A stretch of DNA of 64,000 nt from a candidate division FCPU426 bacterium (GTDB lineage: Bacteria; Oederibacteriota; Muellerivitia; Muellerivitales; DAHXKG01). Of this stretch, positions 1 to 9,175 are shown in pieces (position 1 is the first letter of the stretch; every line of letters starts with the position of its first letter). The translations under genes and the position numbers were made by a program. The stretch lies in the NCBI GenBank assembly GCA_027366525.1, contig DAHXKG010000004.1, forward strand, positions 169,617-233,616. Reading direction: 5' to 3'. The notes under the pieces were generated by a model. That model saw only the letters and a list, made by a program, of their open reading frames with translations, had not been told where the DNA came from and ran no database searches.

Positions 1-2
1 CT

Positions 3-440
3 TTGAAAGACCGACAATCGGATCCGCATATATTCGATGAAGAAAAATCCAAAATTGAAAGATCCATTTCGCGTCTATCGAGAAATATGGAAGCTAATCT
101 TTTCGAAATCCATCCGGATTTTTCCTTGCGATCGATAGATCGATTGAAAAAAGTCATTCCTGCTTTTTTGAATGAAATCCAAACGGAGTTTGATGCCAAG
201 ATACGCATTGGAATACTTGGGGTTTATATCGGCGAGACCCTTTGTCGAAATTTAAAACTTCGATGGAAATTTCAATCGGATTCTCAGGATGCGGTATTTC
301 CGTTTTTATCCTCGATCATTGGTTCGGAAACCGATCCGTGTGATCCCTTCCAGTTGGCACGAATTTTTTTGATGGATTTTAAAGAAGGAAGAAAACAAGT
401 AAAAGACTATTTAAAATTATTTTCTAAAAAAGCGATTTAA
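3..440 (+). CDS. Unrecognised protein, possibly 5'-truncated by the window edge
   Basis: This 145-residue frame begins at a TTG codon on the window edge, so the true start may lie outside. The protein is soluble and mixed alpha/beta in character, with no signal peptide or membrane segment. Its middle has a Gly-rich stretch (GILGVYIGETL) followed by LRWKF, which suggests a compact fold, but I do not recognise a family. It ends convergently with queC: the two coding regions overlap by 24 bases at their 3' ends. Codon use matches the neighbouring core genes, so I regard it as real. Confidence 0.6.
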   Translation: MKDRQSDPHIFDEEKSKIERSISRLSRNMEANLFEIHPDFSLRSIDRLKKVIPAFLNEIQTEFDAKIRIGILGVYIGETLCRNLKLRWKFQSDSQDAVFPFLSSIIGSETDPCDPFQLARIFLMDFKEGRKQVKDYLKLFSKKAI

Positions 441-1133
441 GAGAGGGTCTTCAAGGTTTGCAAGTTGAAACCCCTTTGCTCTTAGCAAACAGGAATCGCA
501 TTTAAGACACGGAGCATGATTAGGACGAGGATGATAGCAAGAGTGTGTCCAGGCGTAATTGACTCCTAAACGGGTACCTTCTTGGATGATCTGATGTTTG
601 GCGAGGTGAATTAAAGGGGTATGAATTTTAAGCTTCCAGTTTTGTTCCACACCAAGCTTGGTGCCTAAGCGTGCAAGTTTCTCAAATTGGTGAATAAAGG
701 CGGGGCGGCAGTCCGGATAGCCACTATAGTCCAGAACGTTTACGCCGATAAAAAAATCTTCAACGTGAAGCGTTTCTCCCCAGGCCAAGGCTAACGATAA
801 AAATATTAGATTCCTAGCAGGCACATAAGTTTCAGGAATGCCCTGGGCCATGGATTGGAAGGACCGTGATTGTGCGACGTTTAATTTCAAGTCGGTTAAG
901 GAAGATCCTCCCCAAGCCGTGAGAGGAATTTTGAGAATAAGATGTTTTTGAACTTGGTAGTGGCGAGCTATTTTTTTAGCGGCGAGTAATTCAGCTTGAT
1001 GGCGTTGTCCATATTGAATGGTCAGTGCATAAATATTAAATCCCCGTGACTGAGCGATGGCTAAGCAGGTGGTCGAATCTAATCCGCCGGACAATAAAAC
1101 GATGGCTTTTTTGGAAATTTTCGCTGGTTTCAT
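417..1133 (-). CDS. queC: 7-cyano-7-deazaguanine synthase QueC
   Basis: QueC converts 7-carboxy-7-deazaguanine to preQ0 with ATP and ammonia, a step towards queuosine in tRNA. The 238-residue protein is of usual length. It opens with the PP-loop SGGLDSTTC (residues 15-23) that binds ATP. It ends with the zinc-binding cysteines of the family (C199, C209, C212, C215, in HSC...CLKCDSC). The ATG abuts the TAG stop of queE with no gap, so the pair is almost certainly co-translated. No queD or queF is seen in the window. Assignment by motifs is secure. Confidence 0.95.
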   Translation of the reverse strand: MKPAKISKKAIVLLSGGLDSTTCLAIAQSRGFNIYALTIQYGQRHQAELLAAKKIARHYQVQKHLILKIPLTAWGGSSLTDLKLNVAQSRSFQSMAQGIPETYVPARNLIFLSLALAWGETLHVEDFFIGVNVLDYSGYPDCRPAFIHQFEKLARLGTKLGVEQNWKLKIHTPLIHLAKHQIIQEGTRLGVNYAWTHSCYHPRPNHAPCLKCDSCLLRAKGFQLANLEDPLLNRFFRK

Positions 1134-1796
1134 CTAACGTCTCCTGATTTCATGCGGCCATAAATATTTGTGGAGTTGGATTTGAAGTTTTCCAGGCGCA
1201 TGATCTCGGATCATCCACTCAGCTAAATGCTGAGGAGGCAATAGTTCATGAACGGGCGATAAAAGCAAGGTGAAGCGTTCGTCAAGTTGATAACGTTTAA
1301 TTTGCTCTTGGGCATAGGCGTAATCGGTCTCATCTTGAATGACAAATTTAATTTGATCTTGATGAGGAATTAATAAGTGTAGATTATCCAAATGATTTCG
1401 ATGAGCTTCTTGAGACTGAGGACACTTAATGTCCATAATTTTAATGATTTCCGAAGGGACTTGGGATAACGAGAGCGCCCCACTGGTTTCTAATAAAACT
1501 TGATAGTGTTGCTGGAGCAAAGCTTGCATCAAAAAATAAACATTTTTTTGAGCTAAAGGTTCTCCTCCGGTAATTTCAATTAAAGGAATGCCATAATCGC
1601 GGACGGTGCAGAGGATATTTTCCAAGGATAGTTCTGTTCCTTCTTGAAAGGCATAAGTCGTGTCACACCAGGAGCACCGGAGGGGACAGCCGGTTAGCCG
1701 GATGAATACACAAGTCTGTCCTGCAAAAGTCGATTCTCCCTGAAGACTTGCATAGATTTCATTGATTTTAAGTGTTGTCTGAAGATCTGATGTCAT
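1134..1796 (-). CDS. queE: 7-carboxy-7-deazaguanine synthase QueE (radical SAM)
   Basis: QueE rearranges 6-carboxy-tetrahydropterin to 7-carboxy-7-deazaguanine using S-adenosylmethionine and a 4Fe-4S cluster. The cluster motif CX3CX2C is present as C37, C41 and C44 (GCPLRCSWC). The SAM-binding TGGEP motif is at residues 76-80, and the N-terminal NEIYASLQGE is typical of the family. The length of 220 residues is normal. It is the first gene of a two-gene queE-queC operon read leftward. I saw no preQ1 riboswitch in the short upstream region. Confidence 0.94.
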   Translation of the reverse strand: MTSDLQTTLKINEIYASLQGESTFAGQTCVFIRLTGCPLRCSWCDTTYAFQEGTELSLENILCTVRDYGIPLIEITGGEPLAQKNVYFLMQALLQQHYQVLLETSGALSLSQVPSEIIKIMDIKCPQSQEAHRNHLDNLHLLIPHQDQIKFVIQDETDYAYAQEQIKRYQLDERFTLLLSPVHELLPPQHLAEWMIRDHAPGKLQIQLHKYLWPHEIRRR

Positions 1797-1936
1797 AGTA
1801 TTTAGATATTTAACATTTTTTTAATTCATTAGCAAGGACGTTCCCTGGATTCCTTTGGATTCCAGCGAGCAGATCGAAAAAACATACCCAGCAAAAAATG
1901 GCGGGTATTGGTTAACACTCAATTGGAGCCGGAAAT

Positions 1937-2145
1937 ATGATGCCCCAAGACATGATTACACAAGGGAGACAATACGCTCCCGGGGTCCAAGATGCTCAGG
2001 TGGAGCAGGATTTGATTCTAAGCCGCTCCTGAGTGGAAATATTCCAGGACGCGGGTGTATCCCAAAGCCTTCTTTTGCGGGGGTGGAAAGAGTACGGAAA
2101 CTCCTTTTGAATCCGATTGAGGGCCAATCGCTCTTTTCTTGAGTG
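1937..2145 (+). pseudogene. Decayed AbiEii-like nucleotidyltransferase (abortive infection toxin) fragment
   Basis: The frame from 1937 encodes a segment containing QDAQVEQDLILSR. An in-frame TGA at 2030 follows, and the same frame resumes with VEIFQDAGVSQS. After a frameshift the neighbouring frame gives KLLLNP. Read together these resemble the N-terminal part of AbiEii-type nucleotidyltransferases, in which a VEQDLxxSRALVxIF block is followed by FRGGTALxKLxLNP. The stop and frameshift, and loss of the rest of the domain, mark it as a remnant. The bases on either side (1797-1936 and 2146-2379) contain nothing else I can identify. The family call rests on remembered motifs and is moderate. 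Confidence 0.5.
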
Positions 2146-2379
2146 TCATATACAGGTCATTCGCAACACGTTATCGATCGCTTAGGTCAAATGACCAAAT
2201 ATTTCGTTGGCAAGGCACATTTCTAAATCTATTGCAAACAAAAGCCCATATAAGTATTGATGAGAGTGATAAGTTTTTACAACTTATGCGCTGAGAAAAA
2301 TTTGAGTTTTTGTGTAAATTTTGAGATCGATAAATGATCATGCGGTCAGTAAAGGAGATGAAATCAACAACGGAGGATT

Positions 2380-4053
2380 CTAATCAGATGAAGGAATATG
2401 AGGTTTGATAAAAATACTTTTTTCTTTTGAAAAAGAAACCATGCCAGGTTTTCCGCCCGGTATTTTTTTTACATATTTTTTGAGTGTATAACTGATGGTC
2501 ACGAGAGATTGTTTAGATGCTTGACTGTGATCGGCGGCCCATTGTGCAGCCTTTAGAATGGCTTCATCCGAAACAGAAATATTTTTTTCCAATTTTCTCA
2601 AAATGACATGCGGGCCTGGAAAATCTCGGACATGAAACCATAAATCCTCCGGTTGAGCTAATTGAAAAGTAATGTATTCATTACCACTGGCGGAAGTTCC
2701 TGCACATAACTCTAATTTGGAGTCCAACCTTTCTTTAAACACATGCGGCGGGGGAATGGATTTAACAGTGATTTTAGGTGGGGTGATCGGGCGAATCGGT
2801 TTGGGGAAAAGTTCTTGATTGATTTTTTCAATTTCATGGAGATGGTGTATGGCTGGAATGCTTCGCAAAGAAGATTGCAGAAATTCAATTCGATTTTTAA
2901 CATCCAGAACTCGCTTTTCAATGAGTGATAATCCCCGGACACCTTTCTTGGATTTTTGAAAATAAAATTGAACATTTTGGATGGGTGATAGAGAAGGATT
3001 AAGGGGAATCGTAACGGTTTGAGACGCTCCATGGATAATATCCGGTAAATTAATGCTGGAACTGTGAGGAGAAATATGCGTGAGTGATGCCAATAAGAGA
3101 TCTCCCCAAAACTGATACTGATCAGAAAGAAGGGCATGAGCCCGATCCTGCTGAACTCGTTCTAATATTTTTTTTTCATGCTTGAGTGTTTTCCGAATTT
3201 TGGATTCCAAATTGGCTTTTTCTTTTAAAAACGTCATTTGATTTAGTTGGAGCGTGTAAAAGGAATCCAAAGCAAGATGGGCTTGATCATATAAACGCGT
3301 GGTAGGCGTAGGACCGCTTAAGGGAAAGGGTGAAAGAATTAAGGAAGAAGCGGATGTTTGAATTTCAAAATAATCCCAGGGTTGTGTGAGTACTTTTTGC
3401 TTGGTGTGTTCCCATTTTTCAAAGTCCATAGTGTTGTTTTGGTAAATCCACGAGGCTAATTGGGCATCTGTGCCTTGAAATTCGTTTTGAATCCATTGGG
3501 TGAAGTTCTGGGATTGCGCATGGTTCCAATGTTGATTTAGCTCCTGTATAGACAAGTTCCAGAAGTTCGGTTTTGAAATGGATCGCGGTGGCGGGTGATA
3601 AGGATGTTGAGGCAATACCGGTCGTTCTGGGTTGTTCTTGTATCGGAGGGCACTAACAATTCTATGGTTGAAGTCAACAAGAATGAGATTGGGATACTTG
3701 GGCAGACATTCAAAAATAAGTTGAAAAGTGTCGGATGACGTTTTGAAATAAAGTTTTAAGATTTTTTCTCCGGGCTGGATTTCGATATTAATTAATTGAG
3801 CATATTCGAGATGTTTTCTTAAAGAACGGCAAAAATTGGGAGGAGACAATTGCGATGGGGGTTTCTGATTGGAAAAAAAGATAATCGGGTGCGACAATGC
3901 AGTTGAAATCACAATGTATTTCAGTTTTCGGTGTGGATGGTAGCCGGATAGATAAAGGACATCGGAGGATGGTTGAGAAATTTGATTCAATCGCGAAGAT
4001 TTGAAATAGGCTTCAAGTTCACGAGCAATACATTGTAATAAAAAAGGTGTCAT
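2380..4053 (-). CDS. rqcH: RqcH/NFACT family ribosome quality-control protein
   Basis: This 557-residue protein matches the NFACT (RqcH, Rqc2/NEMF; formerly fibronectin-binding protein A-like) family. These proteins bind stalled 50S-peptidyl-tRNA complexes and direct C-terminal alanine tailing. The start MTPFLLQCIARELE and the C-terminal NFACT-R block DLWFHVRDFPGPHVIL, near residue 470, are hallmarks. The middle is long and helical with a charged coiled-coil-like stretch (around residues 275-315), as expected. It stands alone on the minus strand, divergent from the acyl-CoA operon. The older name fibronectin-binding protein should not be taken as its function here. Confidence 0.88.
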   Translation of the reverse strand: MTPFLLQCIARELEAYFKSSRLNQISQPSSDVLYLSGYHPHRKLKYIVISTALSHPIIFFSNQKPPSQLSPPNFCRSLRKHLEYAQLINIEIQPGEKILKLYFKTSSDTFQLIFECLPKYPNLILVDFNHRIVSALRYKNNPERPVLPQHPYHPPPRSISKPNFWNLSIQELNQHWNHAQSQNFTQWIQNEFQGTDAQLASWIYQNNTMDFEKWEHTKQKVLTQPWDYFEIQTSASSLILSPFPLSGPTPTTRLYDQAHLALDSFYTLQLNQMTFLKEKANLESKIRKTLKHEKKILERVQQDRAHALLSDQYQFWGDLLLASLTHISPHSSSINLPDIIHGASQTVTIPLNPSLSPIQNVQFYFQKSKKGVRGLSLIEKRVLDVKNRIEFLQSSLRSIPAIHHLHEIEKINQELFPKPIRPITPPKITVKSIPPPHVFKERLDSKLELCAGTSASGNEYITFQLAQPEDLWFHVRDFPGPHVILRKLEKNISVSDEAILKAAQWAADHSQASKQSLVTISYTLKKYVKKIPGGKPGMVSFSKEKSIFIKPHIPSSD

Positions 4054-4144
4054 GGAATATCCTATTTTATAATATTGAGATGGATGTAGGGTACTATATT
4101 TTTTATCGAAGCGAGGATGACGCTATCAAAAATACGATAACCCT

Positions 4145-4173
4145 TTGACACTGGTATAAAAGCGTTTTACACT
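4145..4173 (+). promoter_or_regulatory. Sigma70-type promoter of the acyl-CoA operon
   Basis: A perfect -35 TTGACA (4145-4150) is followed after 17 bases by TACACT (4168-4173), which matches the -10 consensus in four of six positions. It lies about 50 bases before the ribosome-binding site of the acyl-CoA ligase gene. Transcription start is inferred, not shown. Confidence 0.6.
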
Positions 4174-4221
4174 GTTTGTAGGACGAGATTGAAGATCATC
4201 CGACACGTGAAAGGAGGCAGC

Positions 4222-5910
4222 ATGAAAGAATCACCCTGGCTTTCTTTTTATGATCCTCAAGTACCAGCCCAAATTGATTTCCCCAATAAAACCTTAGTTC
4301 AAGTTTTTGAAGACATAGCTCTGCAATTTCCATCAGCAATTGCGATCCATTTTTTTAGTTATCAACAAACCTACCGTCGACTGCATCAATTAGTGAATCA
4401 ATTTGCCAATTTACTTTTTAAAAATGGGTTTCAACCGGGGATGCGAGTGGCACTTTATCTCCCCAATGTTCCAGCGGTTCCGATTGTTTATTATGGCGCG
4501 CTAAAAGCGGGTGCGGTCATTACCCAACTGAATCCATTGTATTCATCGACAGAAGCTGAATTTCAATTGAAGGATTCAGACGCGCAGTATTTGGTTGTGC
4601 TGGATAGATTTTTACCGTTAATTCAAACGATTCAAGGCCATTTAAAATTAAAAAAAATATGGGTTTGCGGGATTCAGGATTTTTTACCCTTTCCGCTCAA
4701 TCGATTGTATCAACTTAAATCAATGCGTGAAAAAACTTGGGTTTCATGGCGATCCACGGAGGTGATACGACCTTTTTCAAAAGAGTTAAGAACCGCTTCA
4801 AGTGAATGTCCATCGTCCCAACTCTCATTGGATGCGCCCGCTCTTTTCCAATATACCGGTGGGACCACCGGCATTGCCAAAGGGGTTATTTTAACGCATC
4901 GCAATCTCTTGGCCAACGCTTTGCAAGTCCGGCATTGGTTTCCCACCCTTAAACAAGGCGAAGAAAAAATTCTTGCCGTAATTCCCATTTTTCATTGTTA
5001 CGGGATGACGGTAGGAATGAATCTATCGGTTGTGTTAGGGGCCTCCATGATTTTATTGCCTAAATTTGATGTTCAACAAGTGATGGAAGCTATCCAGAAA
5101 TATAAACCGAGTTTGTTCCCCGGGGTTCAAGCGATGTATGTTGCAATTAATCAACATCCTAAAACACCACGATATAATCTAAAAAGTGTTAAGGCCTGTA
5201 TATCCGGAGCGGGCCCTCTGCATCAGGAAGTTCAAAAAAAATTCGAGGAAATTACGGGTGGAAAGTTGGTGGAGGGATATGGACTTACGGAAGCCTCGCC
5301 CGTAACTCATGCCAATCCGATTTATGGCCAACGCAAGATGGGCTCGATTGGAATTCCATTATCCGGCACGGAATCCAAAATTGTCGATTTAGAAACCGGG
5401 CAAAAAGATCTGGCGTCCGGTGAAATTGGAGAACTGGTCATTCGAGGTCCTCAAGTGATGCAGGGGTATTTAAACCATCCGGAAGAAACTCAATGGGTAT
5501 TAAGAGACGGTTGGCTGTATACGGGTGATATTGCTTATATGGATGATGAGGGTTTCTTTTTTGTGGTCGATCGGAAAAAGGACATGATTAAAGTTGGTGG
5601 AGAAAATGTTTATCCGCGTGATGTGGAAGAGGTTTTATTTCAAAATGACAAAATTAAAGATTGTGTGGTTGTCGGAATTCCCGATAGTAGTTTTGTCGAG
5701 CGTGTCAAAGCCTATGTAGTTTTAAAATCGGCTATGAGCGCGACGGAATCGGAAATTATTGAATTTTGCAAATTGAAAATGGCTAAATATAAGGTTCCTC
5801 GAGAAGTCGAGTTCCGTCAAGAATTGCCTAAAAATCTAGTGGGTAAAAATTTAAGGCGAGTTCTGGTTCATGAAGCCAATCAAAAAAATGTGAAATCCGG
5901 TAATCTTTAA
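4222..5910 (+). CDS. fadD: Long-chain acyl-CoA synthetase (AMP-binding)
   Basis: The enzyme activates fatty acids to acyl-CoA through an acyl-adenylate. I place the start at 4222, directly after AAGGAGG; the open frame extends 33 bases further up without a signal. The AMP-binding P-loop YTGGTTGIAKG is near residues 211-221. The A5-type motif EGYGLTEASPV is near 350, and YTGDIAYMDDEGFF with a later KVGGENVYPRDVE supplies the hinge and C-terminal lid. The length of 562 residues fits FadD-type ligases. It leads an operon with thiolase, dehydrogenase and hydratase genes, which supports a role in fatty-acid use. The exact chain-length preference cannot be read from the sequence. Confidence 0.88.
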   Translation: MKESPWLSFYDPQVPAQIDFPNKTLVQVFEDIALQFPSAIAIHFFSYQQTYRRLHQLVNQFANLLFKNGFQPGMRVALYLPNVPAVPIVYYGALKAGAVITQLNPLYSSTEAEFQLKDSDAQYLVVLDRFLPLIQTIQGHLKLKKIWVCGIQDFLPFPLNRLYQLKSMREKTWVSWRSTEVIRPFSKELRTASSECPSSQLSLDAPALFQYTGGTTGIAKGVILTHRNLLANALQVRHWFPTLKQGEEKILAVIPIFHCYGMTVGMNLSVVLGASMILLPKFDVQQVMEAIQKYKPSLFPGVQAMYVAINQHPKTPRYNLKSVKACISGAGPLHQEVQKKFEEITGGKLVEGYGLTEASPVTHANPIYGQRKMGSIGIPLSGTESKIVDLETGQKDLASGEIGELVIRGPQVMQGYLNHPEETQWVLRDGWLYTGDIAYMDDEGFFFVVDRKKDMIKVGGENVYPRDVEEVLFQNDKIKDCVVVGIPDSSFVERVKAYVVLKSAMSATESEIIEFCKLKMAKYKVPREVEFRQELPKNLVGKNLRRVLVHEANQKNVKSGNL

Positions 5911-5926
5911 TGCAAGGAGTGCATCT

Positions 5927-7120
5927 ATGAAAGAAGTGGTTATTGTTGATGGAGTTCGAACCCCTATTGGCGTTTTAGGGGGGGCTTTAAAGGATGTCTC
6001 AGCTCAGGAATTGGCCGCCACGGCCATGAAGGAATTGTTGAAGCGTAATCATTTAAAAGGGTCGGATATTGATGAAGTTATTTTGGGATGTGTTGCCCAG
6101 AGTTCCGATGCACCCAATATTGCTCGGGTTGCATCGCTGCTAGCAGGGCTTCCCAAAGAAGTTGTTGGTTATACCGTTGCTCGCAATTGCTCCTCAGGGA
6201 TGCAGGCATTGGTCAATGCTTATCAAAATATCCAGTGTGGCGACGCCGATATTCAGTTAGTGGGTGGAACGGAATCGATGAGCAGAATTCCTTATATTAA
6301 TCGAGACATACGATTTGGGAAACGGATGAGAGATTCCGTGATGGTCGATGGCTTAATGGAGGGTTTGACCGATCCCGTGTGTCATTTAGTCATGGGTCAG
6401 ACGGCAGAGGTTTTAGCTGAGGAATTTCAAATTTCACGGAAAGAACAGGATGAATTCGCAGTTCAAAGTCATCGCAAGGCTTTCAAGGCTCAGCGAGAAA
6501 ATAAATTCAAAGAAGAAATAGTACCGGTTTGGGTTCCCAAACATATGATGGGTAAAGCTATGCCGCCGGAGCCGGTATACCAGGATGAGGGCATTAATAT
6601 CGCTTTAACCGAGCAAGCGCTGGCATCTTATCCTGCGGTGTTTAAAGAAGGGGGCAGTGTAACTCCGGGCAATGCTTGTGGAATTAATGATGGGGCCGCG
6701 ATGTTGTTAGTGATGTCAGAAGAAAAAGCTCGTGCACTTTCTTTTCCGTTATTAGGCTATATTCGATCGTATGCGTTTGTCGGGGTGGAACCGGAACGGA
6801 TGGGAATTGGACCGGCCATGGCTATTCCTAAAGCGATCCAAAAAGCTCATCTGCAATTAGATGATTTACAGCTGGTTGAAATTAATGAAGCTTTTGCTGC
6901 GCAAGTATTATCAGTGGATCGCATTTTGCATTTGAAAAGAGATATTTTAAATATGAATGGGGGAGCGATTGCGCTAGGGCATCCGGTAGGGATGACCGGC
7001 GCAAGATTGGTTTTAACGGCATTAAGAGAGATGGTAAGAAAAAATTTCTCATTATCCGTCATTTCGATGTGTGTCGGGGGAGGCTTGGGTGGCGCGATGG
7101 TTTTAGAACGAAAAAACTAA
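5927..7120 (+). CDS. Thiolase (acetyl-CoA acetyltransferase / 3-ketoacyl-CoA thiolase)
   Basis: Thiolases cleave 3-ketoacyl-CoA with CoA, or condense two acetyl-CoA. This 397-residue protein has the nucleophilic cysteine C88 in NCSSGMQA and the NEAFAAQ motif. It also has the active-site His block GGAIALGHPVGMTGAR and the second catalytic cysteine in CVGGGLGGAM. The last motif normally reads GGGQG, so the Gln-to-Leu change is a small oddity. A clear ribosome-binding site (AAGGAG) precedes the ATG, 16 bases after the ligase gene. Neighbours suggest beta-oxidation, but acetoacetyl-CoA synthesis is equally possible. Confidence 0.92.
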   Translation: MKEVVIVDGVRTPIGVLGGALKDVSAQELAATAMKELLKRNHLKGSDIDEVILGCVAQSSDAPNIARVASLLAGLPKEVVGYTVARNCSSGMQALVNAYQNIQCGDADIQLVGGTESMSRIPYINRDIRFGKRMRDSVMVDGLMEGLTDPVCHLVMGQTAEVLAEEFQISRKEQDEFAVQSHRKAFKAQRENKFKEEIVPVWVPKHMMGKAMPPEPVYQDEGINIALTEQALASYPAVFKEGGSVTPGNACGINDGAAMLLVMSEEKARALSFPLLGYIRSYAFVGVEPERMGIGPAMAIPKAIQKAHLQLDDLQLVEINEAFAAQVLSVDRILHLKRDILNMNGGAIALGHPVGMTGARLVLTALREMVRKNFSLSVISMCVGGGLGGAMVLERKN

Positions 7121-7164
7121 AATGGCTTGTTGAAGTCCATGAGAACGATGACAGGAGGTCAACA

Positions 7165-8376
7165 ATGTTTATTTATAAAGCCGGCGTGATTGGAGCTGGA
7201 ACAATGGGGTCAGGCATTGCTCAAACCATTTCTTTTTCGGGTTTGCCCGTTATTTTGAAAGATGTGGATATGGATAAAGTCAATTATGGCATTCAATTAA
7301 TTAAGAAAATTTATCAGACGCGTGTGGATAAAGGGAAAATGTCCTCAAATGAGATGGAACAAAAAATGGCTTTAGTTACGGGAACTACTTCCAACGAAGA
7401 TTTTAAAGAATGCGATATTATTGTCGAAGCCGTATATGAGAATGCGGAAGTTAAGAAAAAAGTTTTAACGGAAGTTGAAAAGCACATTCCCGAGAACGCG
7501 ATTTTGGCAACCAATACCTCGGCGTTATCCATCACCGAGTTGGCTGCGGCAGTGCAACATTCGGAACGCGTTGTGGGGATGCATTTTTTTAATCCACCTT
7601 CCGTCATGAAATTAGTCGAAATTATTCCAGGGCTTCAAACATCCAATGATGTCGTTCAAGACACTCTGACATTTGCTGAATCCCTTCGAAAAATACCGGT
7701 TCGCGTGAAGGAATGTACGGGATTTTTAGTAAATCGCCTTCTGATGCCTTATTTAAACGAGGCGGCATTTATTGCGCAGACTGGCACGGCCACTATTTTA
7801 GAAATGGATGAGGCCATGCGTCAATTCGGAATGCCGATGGGGCCGTTTGTCTTAATGGATTTATTAGGACTGGATGTCTGCGACGATGTTGCTAATATTC
7901 TTTATGATGCATATGGTTCACGCATGCAACCTTCATCATTATTATTGGAAATGAAGCAAGCCAAGTGTTTGGGGGTCAAATCAAAAGTGGGTTTTTATAC
8001 ATACGATGAATCTAAAACATCTAAGTTCCCAGAAATTCTTCAGAAATTATCCCAGACTTCTCCCCAAGGAGTGCGGCCTTTCTCGCCAGTACAAAGTCTA
8101 TTGCCGATGATCAATGAAGCGGCTTTATGTTTGGAAGAAAATATCGCTTCACCGATGGATATTGACATGGCGATGATGGCCGGAACGGGTTTTCCCAGTG
8201 AGAAAGGGGGACCCTTGCATTATGCAGATCAGTTGGGTCTTGATTGGGTTTTACAACAACTTCAGCTGTTAACGAAGCAAGTTGGCGAGCGATTTTGGCC
8301 TGCTCCACTTTTGAAACGCATGGTTGCAGCAGGTTATTTAGGTACCAAAACGAAAAAAGGGTTTTTTAATTATTAA
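7165..8376 (+). CDS. 3-hydroxyacyl-CoA (3-hydroxybutyryl-CoA) dehydrogenase, two C-domains
   Basis: The enzyme oxidises 3-hydroxyacyl-CoA with NAD. The start at 7165 follows AGGAGG; the longer open frame overlapping the thiolase gene is not needed. The N-terminal Rossmann motif GAGTMGSGIAQ and HFFNPP of the active-site region are clear. Two C-terminal helical domains follow in tandem: the first around residues 190-285 (GFLVNRLLMPYLNEA), the second around 310-400 (LLPMINEAALCLEE with GTGFP). The 403-residue, two-C-domain form is typical of FadB-like and some HBD enzymes, whereas the short form has one. It sits between thiolase and enoyl-CoA hydratase, giving a complete acyl-CoA cycle except for an acyl-CoA dehydrogenase. 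Confidence 0.9.
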   Translation: MFIYKAGVIGAGTMGSGIAQTISFSGLPVILKDVDMDKVNYGIQLIKKIYQTRVDKGKMSSNEMEQKMALVTGTTSNEDFKECDIIVEAVYENAEVKKKVLTEVEKHIPENAILATNTSALSITELAAAVQHSERVVGMHFFNPPSVMKLVEIIPGLQTSNDVVQDTLTFAESLRKIPVRVKECTGFLVNRLLMPYLNEAAFIAQTGTATILEMDEAMRQFGMPMGPFVLMDLLGLDVCDDVANILYDAYGSRMQPSSLLLEMKQAKCLGVKSKVGFYTYDESKTSKFPEILQKLSQTSPQGVRPFSPVQSLLPMINEAALCLEENIASPMDIDMAMMAGTGFPSEKGGPLHYADQLGLDWVLQQLQLLTKQVGERFWPAPLLKRMVAAGYLGTKTKKGFFNY

Positions 8377-8395
8377 CTTACTTTAAGGAGGCTAT

Positions 8396-9175
8396 ATGGA
8401 GTCCATTTGGAGAGTAGAAATTGACGCAAAAGTTGCAACATTCATTTTAGATCAAAAGCCGATTAACGTTCTTTCAAAACCGGTTTTGCTGGAACTGGAA
8501 TCATTTTTGGAAAAATTTCGTTTAGATCCGAATGTTAAATGTTTGGTTCTCACAGGTTCTGGGATGACATTTGTTGCAGGAGCGGATATCAAGGAAATTG
8601 CCACCATTCAAAATGAAGAGCAAGCTTTGCAAGCCTCTCAAGTGGGCCAAGCATTGTTTATGAAAATTGAGAATTTTGAAAAGCCAATTTTAGCCGCCAT
8701 TAATGGTGTTTGTTTAGGAGGAGGACTGGAATTAGCGATGGCTTGCCATATGCGCATTTGTTCCGATCGGGCCAAATTGGGACAACCGGAAATTAATTTA
8801 GGCATTATGCCTGGATTTGGTGGCACGCAACGATTATCCAGATTGGTTGGAAAATCGAAGGCCATTGAATGGATTTTGCGTGGCGATTTTATTACACCGT
8901 CTGAAGCTTTAACGCGTGGTTTAGTGGATGAAGTTGTTCCGGACTCCGAAGTTTTGAAGCAATCCCAAGGTTGGGCTAAAAAACTGGCATTAAAACCTCG
9001 CATTGCCGTCCGAGCTATTTTGAAGGCCATTCAGGAAGGCATGGCCAAGCCGACCATGGAAGAAGCGATGCGCGTCGAAGCCAAATTATTTGCGGAATGC
9101 TGTCATTCCAAAGATATGAAAGAGGGCATACAGGCTTTTATTGAAAAACGGCAACCGAAGTTTATTGATGAATAA
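8396..9175 (+). CDS. Enoyl-CoA hydratase / crotonase
   Basis: This crotonase-fold protein (259 residues) hydrates trans-2-enoyl-CoA to 3-hydroxyacyl-CoA. The oxyanion-hole segment GADIKEIA is near residue 62. Both catalytic glutamates are in place: one in GGGLELAMAC (about residue 116), one in GQPEINLGIMPGFGGTQR (about 136). A strong AAGGAGG precedes the ATG. The gene completes the beta-oxidation-like set started by the upstream dehydrogenase and thiolase, and its stop overlaps the start of the patatin gene. Confidence 0.92.
   Translation: MESIWRVEIDAKVATFILDQKPINVLSKPVLLELESFLEKFRLDPNVKCLVLTGSGMTFVAGADIKEIATIQNEEQALQASQVGQALFMKIENFEKPILAAINGVCLGGGLELAMACHMRICSDRAKLGQPEINLGIMPGFGGTQRLSRLVGKSKAIEWILRGDFITPSEALTRGLVDEVVPDSEVLKQSQGWAKKLALKPRIAVRAILKAIQEGMAKPTMEEAMRVEAKLFAECCHSKDMKEGIQAFIEKRQPKFIDE

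Noticed and set aside
1855..2142. 95-codon frame as a real gene
   Set aside because: Its start has no ribosome-binding site, and its recognisable part (KLLLNP) continues a motif that begins in another frame, so it is part of a decayed gene.
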